Below are positions 9,250 to 18,335 of a stretch of 64,000 nucleotides of DNA, piece after piece (position 1 is the first letter of the stretch; every line of letters begins with the position of its first letter). A model generated the notes under the pieces. The model had not been told where the DNA came from, did not search any database, and worked only from the letters and a program-made list of their open reading frames with translations. The DNA lies in the NCBI GenBank assembly GCA_039908525.1, contig JAMOAY010000002.1, forward strand, positions 186,001 to 250,000. The letters run 5' to 3'. Made by a program: the position numbers and the translations under genes. This stretch comes from Magnetaquicoccus sp039908525. Its GTDB lineage: Bacteria; Pseudomonadota; Magnetococcia; Magnetococcales; Magnetaquicoccaceae.

Positions 9250-9968
9250 CGGGTGAAACCCCTTCCGACATCTGCCGGGAGGCGTCGCAACGCCTCCCGG
9301 CCGTCTGTCTCCCCCTCCGCACACCCTGGCAAAAAGAAAAACTGGCGGTTGGCTGCTCGCTCCTGCTGATGGCGCTGTGTCTGGATGGCTGCACCCCGCC
9401 CGAAGCAGATCATGGCGGCTGTCAGGGAGCCCATCTGTTCACCTGTCGGGAGTCCAAACCCCTTGCACAGCCTGGGGTGATCCAACAGGCCTCGCTCCTG
9501 CCGCAAAGGGACAAACTCTATGCCCGGGCAGAACTGGATCCACAGGCGCTCAAACAGCTCATGGAGCTCCTGGACAACGGAGAGCCCATATGGGCAACCT
9601 ACCGTTTCGGCCTCTATCGCAACCATGCCTGGTGGCCGGATTTGCGCATCAGTCAGGTCGTTCTGCAACGACGGCTGCGGTTGCGGCTGATCACTCGCCG
9701 TTATGAAATGCTGGATGGACAAACCGGGCAGATCCAGTACACCAGCAATCCGGACGAGGCCATGAACTTTGTGGGCGCCCCTCGTTATGTCCCGCTCGGC
9801 ACCCTGCGGGAGAAGGGCGCCTTTCTTCCCATCGAACACCGTTATCGGTTGAAGGTGGAACTGACGTTGGAACACGAGGATATGTCCTATCTGTTTCATC
9901 TGTTGGATCAATGGTTCGGTTTTGGTCAATCCGGCCTGTTCCACCTCCAGGTCCCGTACCCGCCATGA
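9246..9968 (+). CDS. DUF4390-like exported protein, possible lipoprotein
   Basis: Unknown function. The middle and C-terminal part (LKQLMELLDNGEPIWATYRFGLYRN...WWPDL...LITRRYEML...NPDEAMNFVG) matches my memory of the DUF4390 family, often encoded just upstream of NtrY-type kinases, as here. 240 residues if the TTG overlapping the lpxC stop is used. Residues 30-49 are a Lys-Glu-Lys followed by a hydrophobic stretch ending in LDGC, a loose lipobox, so the product may be a lipoprotein. A later ATG (9369) would remove most of that signal. The stop overlaps the ntrY start as ATGA, implying translational coupling and a shared task in envelope sensing. Confidence 0.75.
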   Translation: MTGETPSDICREASQRLPAVCLPLRTPWQKEKLAVGCSLLLMALCLDGCTPPEADHGGCQGAHLFTCRESKPLAQPGVIQQASLLPQRDKLYARAELDPQALKQLMELLDNGEPIWATYRFGLYRNHAWWPDLRISQVVLQRRLRLRLITRRYEMLDGQTGQIQYTSNPDEAMNFVGAPRYVPLGTLREKGAFLPIEHRYRLKVELTLEHEDMSYLFHLLDQWFGFGQSGLFHLQVPYPP

Positions 9969-12211
9969 ACAAAAGTCCTTCCAAGTCACTGAAAGCCTGG
10001 ATGCTGCCCCTGCTGTTTGCCGTGCTGGTCATCGCCGTGTTGACCGGCCAGGGGTTGCGCGGCGTGGCCAGCATGGAGAGCGGCAAATATGGCGTGTTTT
10101 TTCTGATCCTGCTCTATATCAATCTGTTTCTGGTGCTGGCACTCGGCATTCTGGTGGTACGCAACCTGTACCGCCTCTGGCTGGACCGACGGGAACGACG
10201 CGCCGGCTCCCGCTTGCGCACCCGGATGGCGCTCATGTTTGTGGCTCTCTCCCTGGTGCCCACTTTGATCGTCGCCATTCTGTCGGTCAATTTTCTCAAT
10301 CGCGGGGTGGATACCTGGTTTTCCGATCAGATCTCCAAGGCACTGGAGAACTCATTGGAGGTATCCAGGGCCTATTACGGGGAGAACCAGCGGGTCGTGC
10401 GCCACGACGCGGAGGCCATGATCCGCAACCGGGCGATTACCACGGCCCTGGCCCTGCAACATGATGAAGCGGCCTCGGCGGTATTGGAGCTGGAACGGGG
10501 GGCACGGGGTCTGGACGAAATCACCATTTTCCGGGCCGACGGCACCCGCATCGCCAGTGCCGGCAATCTGCCCTTTGATCCCATTCCGGATCTCGGCCCT
10601 CTGATGGATGGCTCCTCCCACTCCCTGTTGACCACCAACGACAGTGGGGACCGGGTACGTGCCTTCGTCCGTCTGGGGGAGGATCTTTACCTGTCGGCAG
10701 GTCACTGGATTGATCGGCAGGTGCTCGGCCAGATGGATATGGTGGAGTCTGCCTATGTGCATTACCACCGCCTGCGGGCATCGCATGGTCTGCTGAAGGC
10801 CAATCACACCGTTACCCTGGCGCTGATTTCGTTGCTGCTGTTGCTGGCGGCCATCTGGTCCGGGCTGCATATCGCCGATGAGTTGACCGATCCGATCACC
10901 GAACTGGTGGTCGGCACACGCAAGGTGGCCACGGGAGATCTGTCGGTCACCTTGTCGGTCACCGGCAACGATGAGTTGGCCACCCTCATGGCCTCTTTCA
11001 ATGCCATGACCCAGAAACTGACGGAGAACCGGCAAGAGTTGCAAAGCACCAACGCCCTGCTGGAAGAGCGGCGCAGTTTCATGGCCGCCGTGGTCGGCAA
11101 CATCTCGGCCGGCGTGGTCAGCGTCAACCGGTTTGACGAGATCACCCTGATGAATCCAGCCGCCGGCCTGCTGTTGAACCTCTCCCCGGAACAGGCCCTT
11201 GGCCAATCCTTCTCCCAGGTCATGCCAGAGGAGGTGTTGAACGCCCTGCGCACCCTGCTGCAGCCAGGAAAAGCGCGAACGGTGCCACCGACCCGCATCG
11301 TGCCTGTGGCGGTCGTGCCCCGCGGTGGGGAACAGGAGGAGCTTCCTCCCCCGACCGGCAAAAATCTTGCCGCACAGATCCAGATCCAGGGACCGGAAAA
11401 ACCCAAGACACTGCTGGCTCGTCTGACGCTCCTGGAGGACAACGAAGGCGCCCGTCGAGGTTTCATCCTCACCTTCGATGACCTGACCGAGGTTCTGATT
11501 GCCCAACGCACCCACGCCTGGAGCGAGGTGGCCCGGCGTATTGCCCACGAGATCAAAAATCCCCTGACCCCTATTCAGCTCTGGGCGCAGAGAATGCGGC
11601 GCAAATATCTGCAGCCCCCCACCCACGAACGGCGCGACTGGCATGTGCTGGATGAAGGCACCGAGACCATCATCAACCAGGTCGAGGAGCTGCGCATCCT
11701 GGTCAACGAATTCTCCACCTTTGCCAGATTGCCCCGCCCCAATCTGCAGGAGGAGGATATTGCCACCACGATTGGCGAGGCCCTGCGCCTGCACGCAGCG
11801 GCCCTGAGCAAGGTGACGGTTACCACGCGACTCTGTCCGGAAGGGGTGCATTTTCCCCACGATCGGGGTCAAATCAAACAGGTGATCACCAACCTGATCA
11901 GCAACAGTCTGGCCGCCATCGCAGAGCATGGGGAGATGGCCTGTCTGGAGCTCTGTGCCGATGTGATCCAGAATGGCCATGCCCTGTCGTTGCAGATTGC
12001 CGACAGCGGGGCCGGCATCCCCCCCGCCAACCGGGATCGGGTCTTTGAACCCTATTTCACCACCAAAAAGAAGGGCACCGGCCTTGGGTTGCCCATTGTC
12101 AAAAAAATCATAGAAGATCACGGTGGTACCATTCGCATCACCGATTCCCGCTGGGGAGGCACCCTGGTGGAGATTCAGATTCCCTTGCACAGAGCGGCCT
12201 TTCCTGGGTAA
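9965..12211 (+). CDS. ntrY: NtrY-like membrane sensor histidine kinase
   Basis: 748-residue inner-membrane kinase that would phosphorylate the NtrX-type regulator encoded next. Hydrophobic segments near residues 12-30, 42-65 and 85-105 precede a sensing region. Another membrane segment (about 280-300) leads into HAMP (ADELTDPITELV...DELATLMASFNAMTQKL). A PAS segment begins near 360 (LLEERRSFMAAVVGNISAGVVSVN). The phosphoacceptor motif RIAHEIKNPLTPIQLWAQR is near residue 525. The ATPase domain shows the N box (NLISNSLAAI), DSGAGIPP and GTGLGLPIVKKII. Translation is coupled to the DUF4390 gene by an ATGA overlap. Confidence 0.93.
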   Translation: MNKSPSKSLKAWMLPLLFAVLVIAVLTGQGLRGVASMESGKYGVFFLILLYINLFLVLALGILVVRNLYRLWLDRRERRAGSRLRTRMALMFVALSLVPTLIVAILSVNFLNRGVDTWFSDQISKALENSLEVSRAYYGENQRVVRHDAEAMIRNRAITTALALQHDEAASAVLELERGARGLDEITIFRADGTRIASAGNLPFDPIPDLGPLMDGSSHSLLTTNDSGDRVRAFVRLGEDLYLSAGHWIDRQVLGQMDMVESAYVHYHRLRASHGLLKANHTVTLALISLLLLLAAIWSGLHIADELTDPITELVVGTRKVATGDLSVTLSVTGNDELATLMASFNAMTQKLTENRQELQSTNALLEERRSFMAAVVGNISAGVVSVNRFDEITLMNPAAGLLLNLSPEQALGQSFSQVMPEEVLNALRTLLQPGKARTVPPTRIVPVAVVPRGGEQEELPPPTGKNLAAQIQIQGPEKPKTLLARLTLLEDNEGARRGFILTFDDLTEVLIAQRTHAWSEVARRIAHEIKNPLTPIQLWAQRMRRKYLQPPTHERRDWHVLDEGTETIINQVEELRILVNEFSTFARLPRPNLQEEDIATTIGEALRLHAAALSKVTVTTRLCPEGVHFPHDRGQIKQVITNLISNSLAAIAEHGEMACLELCADVIQNGHALSLQIADSGAGIPPANRDRVFEPYFTTKKKGTGLGLPIVKKIIEDHGGTIRITDSRWGGTLVEIQIPLHRAAFPG

Positions 12212-12265
12212 ATCCACACCTTGATCACTGCGACCATGAAGGAATGGGAGAGATCGGAAGGGTTC

Positions 12266-13639
12266 ATGAAACACACTGTCTTGATTGTGGACGATGAAGA
12301 GGCCATCCGCACCAGTTTGCGGGGCATTCTGGAAGACGAGAGCTATACGGTTCTGGAGGCATCCTCCGGGGAGGCCGCCCTGGAGATCCTGGAAAAACAG
12401 CCTGTTTCTTCCATATTGTTGGACATATGGATGGAGGGCATTGACGGGGTGGAAACGTTGCGCCGTTTCAAGAGCCAGGGTGTCGGCAAGGAGTTGAACG
12501 ACGATGTGCCTGTGATCATGATGTCGGGCCATGGCACCATTGAAACAGCGGTCACGGCCACCAAAGAGGGGGCCTACGACTTTCTGGAGAAACCGCTCTC
12601 TTTGGACCGTATTCTGCTACTGTTGGGACGTGCCATCCGGGAGTGGTTGCTGATACGAGAAAATCGCGCCCTGCGGGCCAAAGTGGAGGGGGCGCCCCCC
12701 ATGATTGGCGAATCCCCCATCATGCAGGAGCTGGAGCAACAGATCCGCCGCATGGCGCCCACGGACGGCTGGGTCTTGCTGACGGGCGAGAACGGCACCG
12801 GCAAAGAGGTGGCCGCCCGCCGGGTGCATGAACTTTCCAAGCGGGCCCATGGCCCCTTCATCGCCGTCAACTCTGCGGCCATTCCGGAAAAATCGATTGA
12901 AGTGGAGCTGTTCGGTCGAGAAAAAATGGCGCCCAACGGAACACTCATCATCCAACCGGGTCGCTTTGAGCAGAGCAATCACGGCACTCTGTTCCTGGAC
13001 GCCGTGGGAGACATGCCGCTCAAGACCCAGGCCAAGATACTGCGCGCCCTGCAGGAACAGCAATTCGAACGGGTGGGCGGGCAACAACCGATCCAGGTGG
13101 AGGTGCGTGTCATTGCGGCCTCCAACAAAAATCTGGAGGAAGAGATTGCCGAGGGTCGTTTCCGCCAGGATCTCTATTATCGACTCAATGTCATACCTCT
13201 GCGGATTCCACCCCTGCGGGAACGCCTGGAAGATGTCCCCCTGTTGGTGGAATATTTCACAGCCATGCAACAGGCCAACATGGCCCACACCCGCTGCTTT
13301 TCCCAGGAAGCACTGCGCATTCTGCAGGGATATCACTGGCCCGGCAACGTGCGTGAGTTGAAAAATCTGGTGGAACGGCTTCTGATCATGGCGCCCGGAG
13401 CGGAGATTGAACCCGAAGACCTGCCTGATTTTCTTCATAAAAGGGAGCTGTCGGATGCTGTCTTTCCCTGGCAGACGTTGCTGGAACAAAATCTGCGCGA
13501 TGCCCGTGAAACATTTGAGCGGGTCTATCTCAAGGCCCAACTGGAACGACAACAGGGCAACATCTCCCGCACCGCAGAGCTCATCGGCATGGAACGGTCG
13601 GCATTGCACAGGAAATTGAAAACCTTGGGCCTGGGATAG
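12266..13639 (+). CDS. ntrX: NtrX-like response regulator with degenerate AAA+ domain
   Basis: 457 residues from ATG 12266 (MKHTVLIVDDEE); ATG 12236 is an alternative. Receiver domain first, with the phosphoacceptor Asp in LLDIWMEGIDG (about residue 52). Then an AAA+ domain with Walker A GENGTGKE near residue 175, and a Fis-type helix-turn-helix at the end (QGNISRTAELIGMERSALHRKL). The sigma54-contact loop GAFTGA is absent: ELFGREKMAPNGTLIIQPGR replaces it. The Walker B region reads LFLDAVGDM where LFLDEIGDM is usual, so the catalytic Glu is Ala. It is therefore unlikely to remodel sigma54 holoenzyme and probably acts as a DNA-binding regulator. Confidence 0.92.
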   Translation: MKHTVLIVDDEEAIRTSLRGILEDESYTVLEASSGEAALEILEKQPVSSILLDIWMEGIDGVETLRRFKSQGVGKELNDDVPVIMMSGHGTIETAVTATKEGAYDFLEKPLSLDRILLLLGRAIREWLLIRENRALRAKVEGAPPMIGESPIMQELEQQIRRMAPTDGWVLLTGENGTGKEVAARRVHELSKRAHGPFIAVNSAAIPEKSIEVELFGREKMAPNGTLIIQPGRFEQSNHGTLFLDAVGDMPLKTQAKILRALQEQQFERVGGQQPIQVEVRVIAASNKNLEEEIAEGRFRQDLYYRLNVIPLRIPPLRERLEDVPLLVEYFTAMQQANMAHTRCFSQEALRILQGYHWPGNVRELKNLVERLLIMAPGAEIEPEDLPDFLHKRELSDAVFPWQTLLEQNLRDARETFERVYLKAQLERQQGNISRTAELIGMERSALHRKLKTLGLG

Positions 13640-13647
13640 TCGCCCGG

Positions 13648-14337
13648 TCAAGGGGCGTGGTACTCCCGCAACGCGGTGACGCTGGGTATGTCGATGATAT
13701 TGCCATTGACCTGGATAAGCCCCTTGCTCATGAGATCCCGCAGGATGCGGGAGAAGGAGGCTGGTTGCACGGAGATATGGGCAGCGACGACCTGTTTGGG
13801 AACATTCAGAGTGACGGTGAACGCCCCCTGCTCCTGTTCGGGAACCTGCTCCAGCAGATAACGCACCAGACGACCCGGTGCACTCTGCAGGCTGATGCCG
13901 TCGATCTCTTGCAGTTGGCTTTGCAGACGGCAACTGAGCAGGCCCAGCAGGCGAAAGGTGGTCTCCTGGGATTCCCGCAGCACACGGAGAAAGCCACTGC
14001 TCCTGAAAGCGTAGATCTCACTGGGTTGCAAAGCGGCGGCGTGGACAGGATACGAGTTTTTTTTCAGGAACATCAGCGCCTCGCCAAAGGTCTGGCCGGT
14101 GGTCAATATGCGCAGCACTTTCTCGTTGCCATCCTCGGAGAGTAAAAACAGCTTGATCATGCCACTGGCGACCATGAAGAAACGATCTGCCTGCTCCCTT
14201 TCTGCAAACAGAGTTTCATCCCGTTTCAAGGTCAGCAGAGAAGCATCCCGGCGCACGCTTTCCCACTGCACCGGTGAGAGTGCGGAAAAAAGTTCCGATT
14301 GGCGAATAACAGATTCTTTGAAGTGAGGACGGGCCAT
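13648..14337 (-). CDS. Crp/Fnr family transcriptional regulator
   Basis: 229 residues. N-terminal effector domain (about 15-135) with SGMIKLFLLSEDGNEKVLRIL and GQTFGEALMF, then a dimer helix and a C-terminal winged helix with VPKQVVAAHISVQPASFSRILRDL as recognition helix. No N-terminal Cys cluster is present, so it is not an FNR iron-sulphur sensor; the style is closest to Dnr-like members. The usual Arg/Ser of the cAMP pocket is not evident, so the ligand is unknown. An AAGGTGA ribosome binding site precedes the ATG. It converges on ntrX with 8 bases between stops and is divergent from another CRP-fold gene. Confidence 0.88.
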   Translation of the reverse strand: MARPHFKESVIRQSELFSALSPVQWESVRRDASLLTLKRDETLFAEREQADRFFMVASGMIKLFLLSEDGNEKVLRILTTGQTFGEALMFLKKNSYPVHAAALQPSEIYAFRSSGFLRVLRESQETTFRLLGLLSCRLQSQLQEIDGISLQSAPGRLVRYLLEQVPEQEQGAFTVTLNVPKQVVAAHISVQPASFSRILRDLMSKGLIQVNGNIIDIPSVTALREYHAP

Positions 14338-14489
14338 GGGGTCACCTTTTTCGCGTCATGAACGGGCACTTGGCTGCCGTCGGTTGCGACGATCATCCGG
14401 AGCGGAGAAACTTCCCCTCCCCACAGACACATGATACACTGCCGGTCAGGGTGGTTGCGGTGGACACCACACCAGAAGGATATCACGGC

Positions 14490-15215
14490 ATGCGAGAAAT
14501 GTCACATCTGACCCACGAGCAGCGTCTGGATCTTATCCGACACCTGCCGTTTTTTGCTCCGTTTGACGAAGATGAGCAGCGACTGTTTGCTGGCGACTGT
14601 GCCAGGGTGTTCTGCTATTATACCGGCGAGTTTTTGATTCAGGAAGGGGCGGACGATCATTCTCTCTTTATCCTCCTGATCGGAGCCGCCAGCGTGGTCA
14701 AGGAGGGATCCGCCATTCCGTTTGCCCAGTTGGGTCCTGGCCACATGTTTGGCGAAGTGGGTTTTCTGATGCAACACAGACGCACCTCCAATGTGATCGT
14801 ACATCCCGCATCCCCGGCCGCCGACAAGGTTCCAGACCAAGAGACAGAGAGGCGTTGGCGCGCATTGCATGCCTTGCCGGGGCAAACCGACCCGCACGCC
14901 ACAGCCGTGGCCATCCTGTTTCATCAAAGCCTCCTGCAACAACTGGCGCAGGCGTCACGTATCAAGCTGAAACAGCAGATCATTCAATGCCTGACAGCGC
15001 GTGTGGACAGCATGCACGAACAGCTGGCCCGACTGACGGGAGAGGCGCCTCTGTTGTCCATGGATGATGCGCTGGATTTCATCCTTAACCACCCGCAACC
15101 ACTCTCCCTGGAGAGTCTGGAGAGAACCAAGGAGCGTATCATCGCACAGCTGGTCGGCTTTATGGAAGAGTTGAATCGGCTCTGGATCTCCGCACCCCTC
15201 CCCCTCCATGTCTGA
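14490..15215 (+). CDS. Cyclic-nucleotide-binding-domain protein without HTH
   Basis: 241 residues from ATG 14490, which follows an AGAAGGA ribosome binding site; the frame is open 44 codons upstream but crosses the divergent promoter region. Residues about 12-115 form a cNMP-binding beta-roll (FFAPFDEDEQRLFAGDC...YYTGEFLIQEGADDHSLFILLIGAASVVKEG...LGPGHMFGEVGFLMQHRRTSNVIV). The phosphate-binding-cassette-like FGEVGFLMQHRRTS is recognisable. The rest is predicted helical with no helix-turn-helix, so it is a sensor or partner protein rather than a classical CRP regulator. It overlaps the next gene by 8 bases. Confidence 0.8.
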   Translation: MREMSHLTHEQRLDLIRHLPFFAPFDEDEQRLFAGDCARVFCYYTGEFLIQEGADDHSLFILLIGAASVVKEGSAIPFAQLGPGHMFGEVGFLMQHRRTSNVIVHPASPAADKVPDQETERRWRALHALPGQTDPHATAVAILFHQSLLQQLAQASRIKLKQQIIQCLTARVDSMHEQLARLTGEAPLLSMDDALDFILNHPQPLSLESLERTKERIIAQLVGFMEELNRLWISAPLPLHV

Positions 15216-15750
15216 CGATTGGGAGGCGACGCGCCCATCTTCCGGCGGAGAGCCTGTCATCCGTCTGGGGGTCAGTGCCTGCCTGCTGGGTGCGGAGGTG
15301 CGCTATGACGGGGGACACAAACACAATCCGTTGCTCTCGGAGGCGGTGGAGTGGGGTGTCCAGCTGGTGGCTCTTTGCCCGGAACACGGGTGTGGACTGG
15401 GGGTTCCCAGGGAACCCATGCATCTGGAGGGGGATCCGGACCATCCCAGACTGCGGACCCTGTACAGTGGCAGGGATATGACCCACCTGGTCGAGCATTG
15501 GTGTCGGCAGCACATCGCACATGGGAGCGCGGGCCTGGAGGGCTACCTTCTGAAGAGTCGTTCCCCCTCTTGCGGACTCACCCAGGTTCCGGTTGGAAGC
15601 GGTGATGGGAGGCCGGCACAACCGGGCATGGGGATCCTGCCGCGCCTGTTGCGGAGTGCGCGACCGAATGTGCCGATCGCAGAGGGGGATCTGTTGCAAG
15701 ATGGGGAGTCACTGTGGCGGTTTTTACAAGCGGCAGGGACCAGAAGCTGA
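15208..15750 (+). CDS. DUF523 family protein
   Basis: 180 residues, cytoplasmic, biochemical role unknown. Family hallmarks are SACLLGAEVRYDGGHKHN near the N-terminus, VALCPEHGCGLGVPREPMHLEGD, YSGRDMTHLV, and LLKSRSPSCG, where the conserved cysteines (SACLLG, CPEHGC, SPSCG) suggest a metal or cluster site. Translationally coupled to the upstream cNMP-binding protein through an 8-base overlap. Confidence 0.88.
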   Translation: MSDDWEATRPSSGGEPVIRLGVSACLLGAEVRYDGGHKHNPLLSEAVEWGVQLVALCPEHGCGLGVPREPMHLEGDPDHPRLRTLYSGRDMTHLVEHWCRQHIAHGSAGLEGYLLKSRSPSCGLTQVPVGSGDGRPAQPGMGILPRLLRSARPNVPIAEGDLLQDGESLWRFLQAAGTRS

Positions 15751-15816
15751 ACCTCGTCCGGCATGACCGTGTTGCCCGGAATGGCGATCTGGAATAGAAC
15801 TTTCAATGAGCGTGGC

Positions 15817-16443
15817 ATGGTCAGAATATCGGGTGGCCAGTTGCGGGGACGTCGGCTCCATGTCCCAACAGAGGGTTGGATCCGCCCTACCATGGGTCGG
15901 GTCAGAGAGAGCCTGTTCAGCATGCTGGCCCGCCACATCCGGGAAGCTCTGGTGCTGGATCTTTACGCCGGCTGCGGTCTGCTGGGACTGGAGGCCATCA
16001 GCCGCGGCGCCCGGCACAGTTTTTTTGTTGACCTCGAATGGAAAGCCGTGCAATTCATTGAAAAAAACGTCACTTTGTGCGGTCTTCCCTCGCGCAGCAC
16101 GCTTCTGCAAGGGGATGTACGGCTGCACAGCACCCTGGAAAGGGTAAAACAGTTGGCGAACCCAATGGTTACGGAACAACACCCCGGATTTCCGTCTGCG
16201 GGTGGTGGCGCGTGTTTCGATCTGGTGTTTCTGGACCCCCCGTACCGACAGGGGCTTATTGCCGGAACGCTGGCTGTTCTGGAACAGACGTGCCTGCTGG
16301 CGCCCGGCGCCATCATCGTCGTGGAACAAGAGGCCGAGGCCGCTCCAGAGCCCTCCGCCCCCTGGCCGTTGTTGCAAAACAGGCGGTATGGCAACACCCG
16401 CCTGCTTCTCTGGCAAACACCACCCCAGGAAAGCAGGCTCTGA
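15817..16443 (+). CDS. rsmD: 16S rRNA (guanine-N2)-methyltransferase RsmD
   Basis: SAM-dependent methyltransferase for G966 (E. coli numbering) of 16S rRNA. 208 residues from the ATG giving MVRISGGQLRGRRL, the usual family beginning. In-frame ATGs at 15763 and 15781 exist, and no start has a strong ribosome binding site. SAM motif I is VLDLYAGCGLLGLEAISRGA near residue 46, RPTMGRVRESLF near residue 25, and the catalytic motif FLDPPYRQG near residue 141. Followed by coaD, its usual neighbour in many bacteria. Confidence 0.93.
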   Translation: MVRISGGQLRGRRLHVPTEGWIRPTMGRVRESLFSMLARHIREALVLDLYAGCGLLGLEAISRGARHSFFVDLEWKAVQFIEKNVTLCGLPSRSTLLQGDVRLHSTLERVKQLANPMVTEQHPGFPSAGGGACFDLVFLDPPYRQGLIAGTLAVLEQTCLLAPGAIIVVEQEAEAAPEPSAPWPLLQNRRYGNTRLLLWQTPPQESRL

Positions 16444-16476
16444 CCCACTCATGCCGATCACCCGGACGGAGTCTCC

Positions 16477-16977
16477 ATGCAAAAAATTGCTGTCTATCCA
16501 GGAACCTTTGACCCAGTCACCCTGGGACATGTGGATGTGATCCAGCGCGGTGCCACGCTGTTCGATCGCCTGGTGGTGGCTGTCGCCACCAACACCTCCA
16601 AACAGTCCCTCTTTTCCGTGCAGGATCGGATGGCGTTCCTGGAAAAAGAGACCTGCCACATGCCGACCGTAGAGGTGTGTGCCATGGAGGGCCTGCTGGT
16701 GGATTTTGTCGTACGACGCCAGGCCGGCTTTATCCTGCGCGGCTTGCGTGCCATTTCCGATTTCGAATATGAGTTCCAAATGGCGGCCATGAACCGTAAA
16801 CTGAACGCCGATCTGGAAACGGTGTTCCTGATGGCCGGAGAGTCGACCACCTTCATCTCTTCCCGACTGGTCAAGGAGATTGCCAGCATGGGCGGGGATG
16901 TCAGTCCCTTTGTGCCGCCCTGGGTGGTTCCCGAGTTGCGCCGACATCTTGAGCAAAAGAGGGTTGACTCTCCTTGA
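16477..16977 (+). CDS. coaD: Phosphopantetheine adenylyltransferase CoaD
   Basis: Penultimate enzyme of coenzyme A synthesis, transferring AMP from ATP to 4-phosphopantetheine. 166 residues, normal size. The nucleotidyltransferase motif GTFDPVTLGHVD is at residues 9-20, and ISSRLVKEIASMGGDVS near residues 128-144 matches the second ATP-binding motif. RGLRAISDFEYEFQMAAMNR is also typical. The stop codon overlaps the TTG start of miaB by 4 bases. Confidence 0.97.
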   Translation: MQKIAVYPGTFDPVTLGHVDVIQRGATLFDRLVVAVATNTSKQSLFSVQDRMAFLEKETCHMPTVEVCAMEGLLVDFVVRRQAGFILRGLRAISDFEYEFQMAAMNRKLNADLETVFLMAGESTTFISSRLVKEIASMGGDVSPFVPPWVVPELRRHLEQKRVDSP

Positions 16978-18329
16978 AAAAACTCTTCATCAGAACCTTT
17001 GGCTGTCAGATGAACGACTACGACGCCGCCCGCATCGTGGACCTGCTGCGCGCCAGCCACGGTTACAGCCCGGTGGAAAGCCCGGAAGAGGCCGACCTCG
17101 TTGTTGTGAACACCTGCCATATCCGGGAAAAAGCGGAAGAGAAACTTTTCTCGGAACTGGGCCGACTGCACAAAATCAGCCGGACCCGTTCGTCACAGGG
17201 TGCCCCGGCAACCCTTTTTGCAGTCGGTGGTTGTGTCGCCCAGGCCGTCGGTCAGGAAATTTTCCGGCGTGCGCCCTTTGTGCAGCTGGTGTTTGGTCCG
17301 CAGACCTATCACCGACTGCCCGCCATGCTGACCCGACTGGAGCGTGAAGGCAAACCGATCCTGGATGCAGAGATCGTCACCGACTCCAAGTTTGACGAAT
17401 TGCCTCGACACCAGGGGGTCGGTCCGATTGCCTCGGTGACCGTCCAGGAGGGGTGCAACAAGTTCTGTGCCTTCTGTGTGGTACCTTTTACCCGAGGACA
17501 GGAGTGGAGTCGTCCCGTCTCTGCCATCCTGGAGGAGGTCACCGACCTGGTGCGCCAGGGGGCGATGGAGATCCAACTGCTTGGGCAGAATGTCAATGCC
17601 TACCAGGGCATGGACACATCGGGCACGCCCCATGATCTGGCGCTGTTGATTCGCCGGGTTGCCCTGCTGCCGGGGGTCGAACGGATTCGCTTTGTCACCT
17701 CGCACCCGGCGGACATGACGGAGGAGTTGGTGGAGCTCTTTGCAGATCTTCCCCAGCTGTGTCCCTATTTTCACCTGCCGATTCAAAGCGGTTCCAACCG
17801 GATTCTGGCCCGAATGGGCCGCGGTCACACGGTGGAAGAGTACCTGGAATGGGTCAGACGGTTGCGGCAGGCCCGTCCCGATATGGCCATGGCTTCGGAT
17901 TTTATTGTCGGTTTTCCGGGTGAGACAGAGGCCGATTTCCAGGAGACCCTGCAGCTGGTGGAAGAGGTCTCCTTCGACCATGCCTATTCGTTCTGTTATT
18001 CATCCCGTCCCGGTACTCAGGCGGCGCAGATGGCGGACCAACTCCCGCCCGAAGTGAGCAGCGCCCGTTTGGCCACCCTCCAGGAACGGCTCAGCGCCCA
18101 TCAACTGCAACGCAATCGCAACCGGGTAGGACAGCTGGAGTCGGTCCTGGTGGAGGGAGGGGCCAAAAAAGGGAGCGGAGAGTTGACCGGTCGGACCCCC
18201 GGTTTCAGAAAGGTCAACTTTTCCGGTGATGCCACATGGATCGGTCGCATCGTCCCGGTGCGCATTACAGAGGGGTTGCCCAACTCCCTGCGGGGGCAGG
18301 TGGATGGGTACCCTGGGGTTGGAAAGTAA
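16974..18329 (+). CDS. miaB: tRNA-2-methylthio-N6-isopentenyladenosine synthase MiaB
   Basis: Radical SAM methylthiotransferase acting on A37 of tRNAs reading UNN codons. 451 residues from a TTG start overlapping the coaD stop, with AAGAGGG upstream. The N-terminal domain has auxiliary-cluster cysteines at Cys11 (TFGCQMN), near 47 (VNTCHIRE) and near 87 (VGGCVAQ). The radical SAM cluster is Cys161, Cys165 and Cys168 in EGCNKFCAFC. A C-terminal TRAM domain (about 385-445) contains VLVEG and GRTPGFRKVNF. phoH follows 6 bases later, as in the conserved miaB-phoH-ybeY-lnt group. Confidence 0.97.
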   Translation: MKKLFIRTFGCQMNDYDAARIVDLLRASHGYSPVESPEEADLVVVNTCHIREKAEEKLFSELGRLHKISRTRSSQGAPATLFAVGGCVAQAVGQEIFRRAPFVQLVFGPQTYHRLPAMLTRLEREGKPILDAEIVTDSKFDELPRHQGVGPIASVTVQEGCNKFCAFCVVPFTRGQEWSRPVSAILEEVTDLVRQGAMEIQLLGQNVNAYQGMDTSGTPHDLALLIRRVALLPGVERIRFVTSHPADMTEELVELFADLPQLCPYFHLPIQSGSNRILARMGRGHTVEEYLEWVRRLRQARPDMAMASDFIVGFPGETEADFQETLQLVEEVSFDHAYSFCYSSRPGTQAAQMADQLPPEVSSARLATLQERLSAHQLQRNRNRVGQLESVLVEGGAKKGSGELTGRTPGFRKVNFSGDATWIGRIVPVRITEGLPNSLRGQVDGYPGVGK

Positions 18330-18335
18330 CGCGGC

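Noticed and set aside
10352..12532. Minus-strand open frame of 726 codons opposite ntrY
   Set aside because: Antisense shadow; crosses two clear plus-strand genes.
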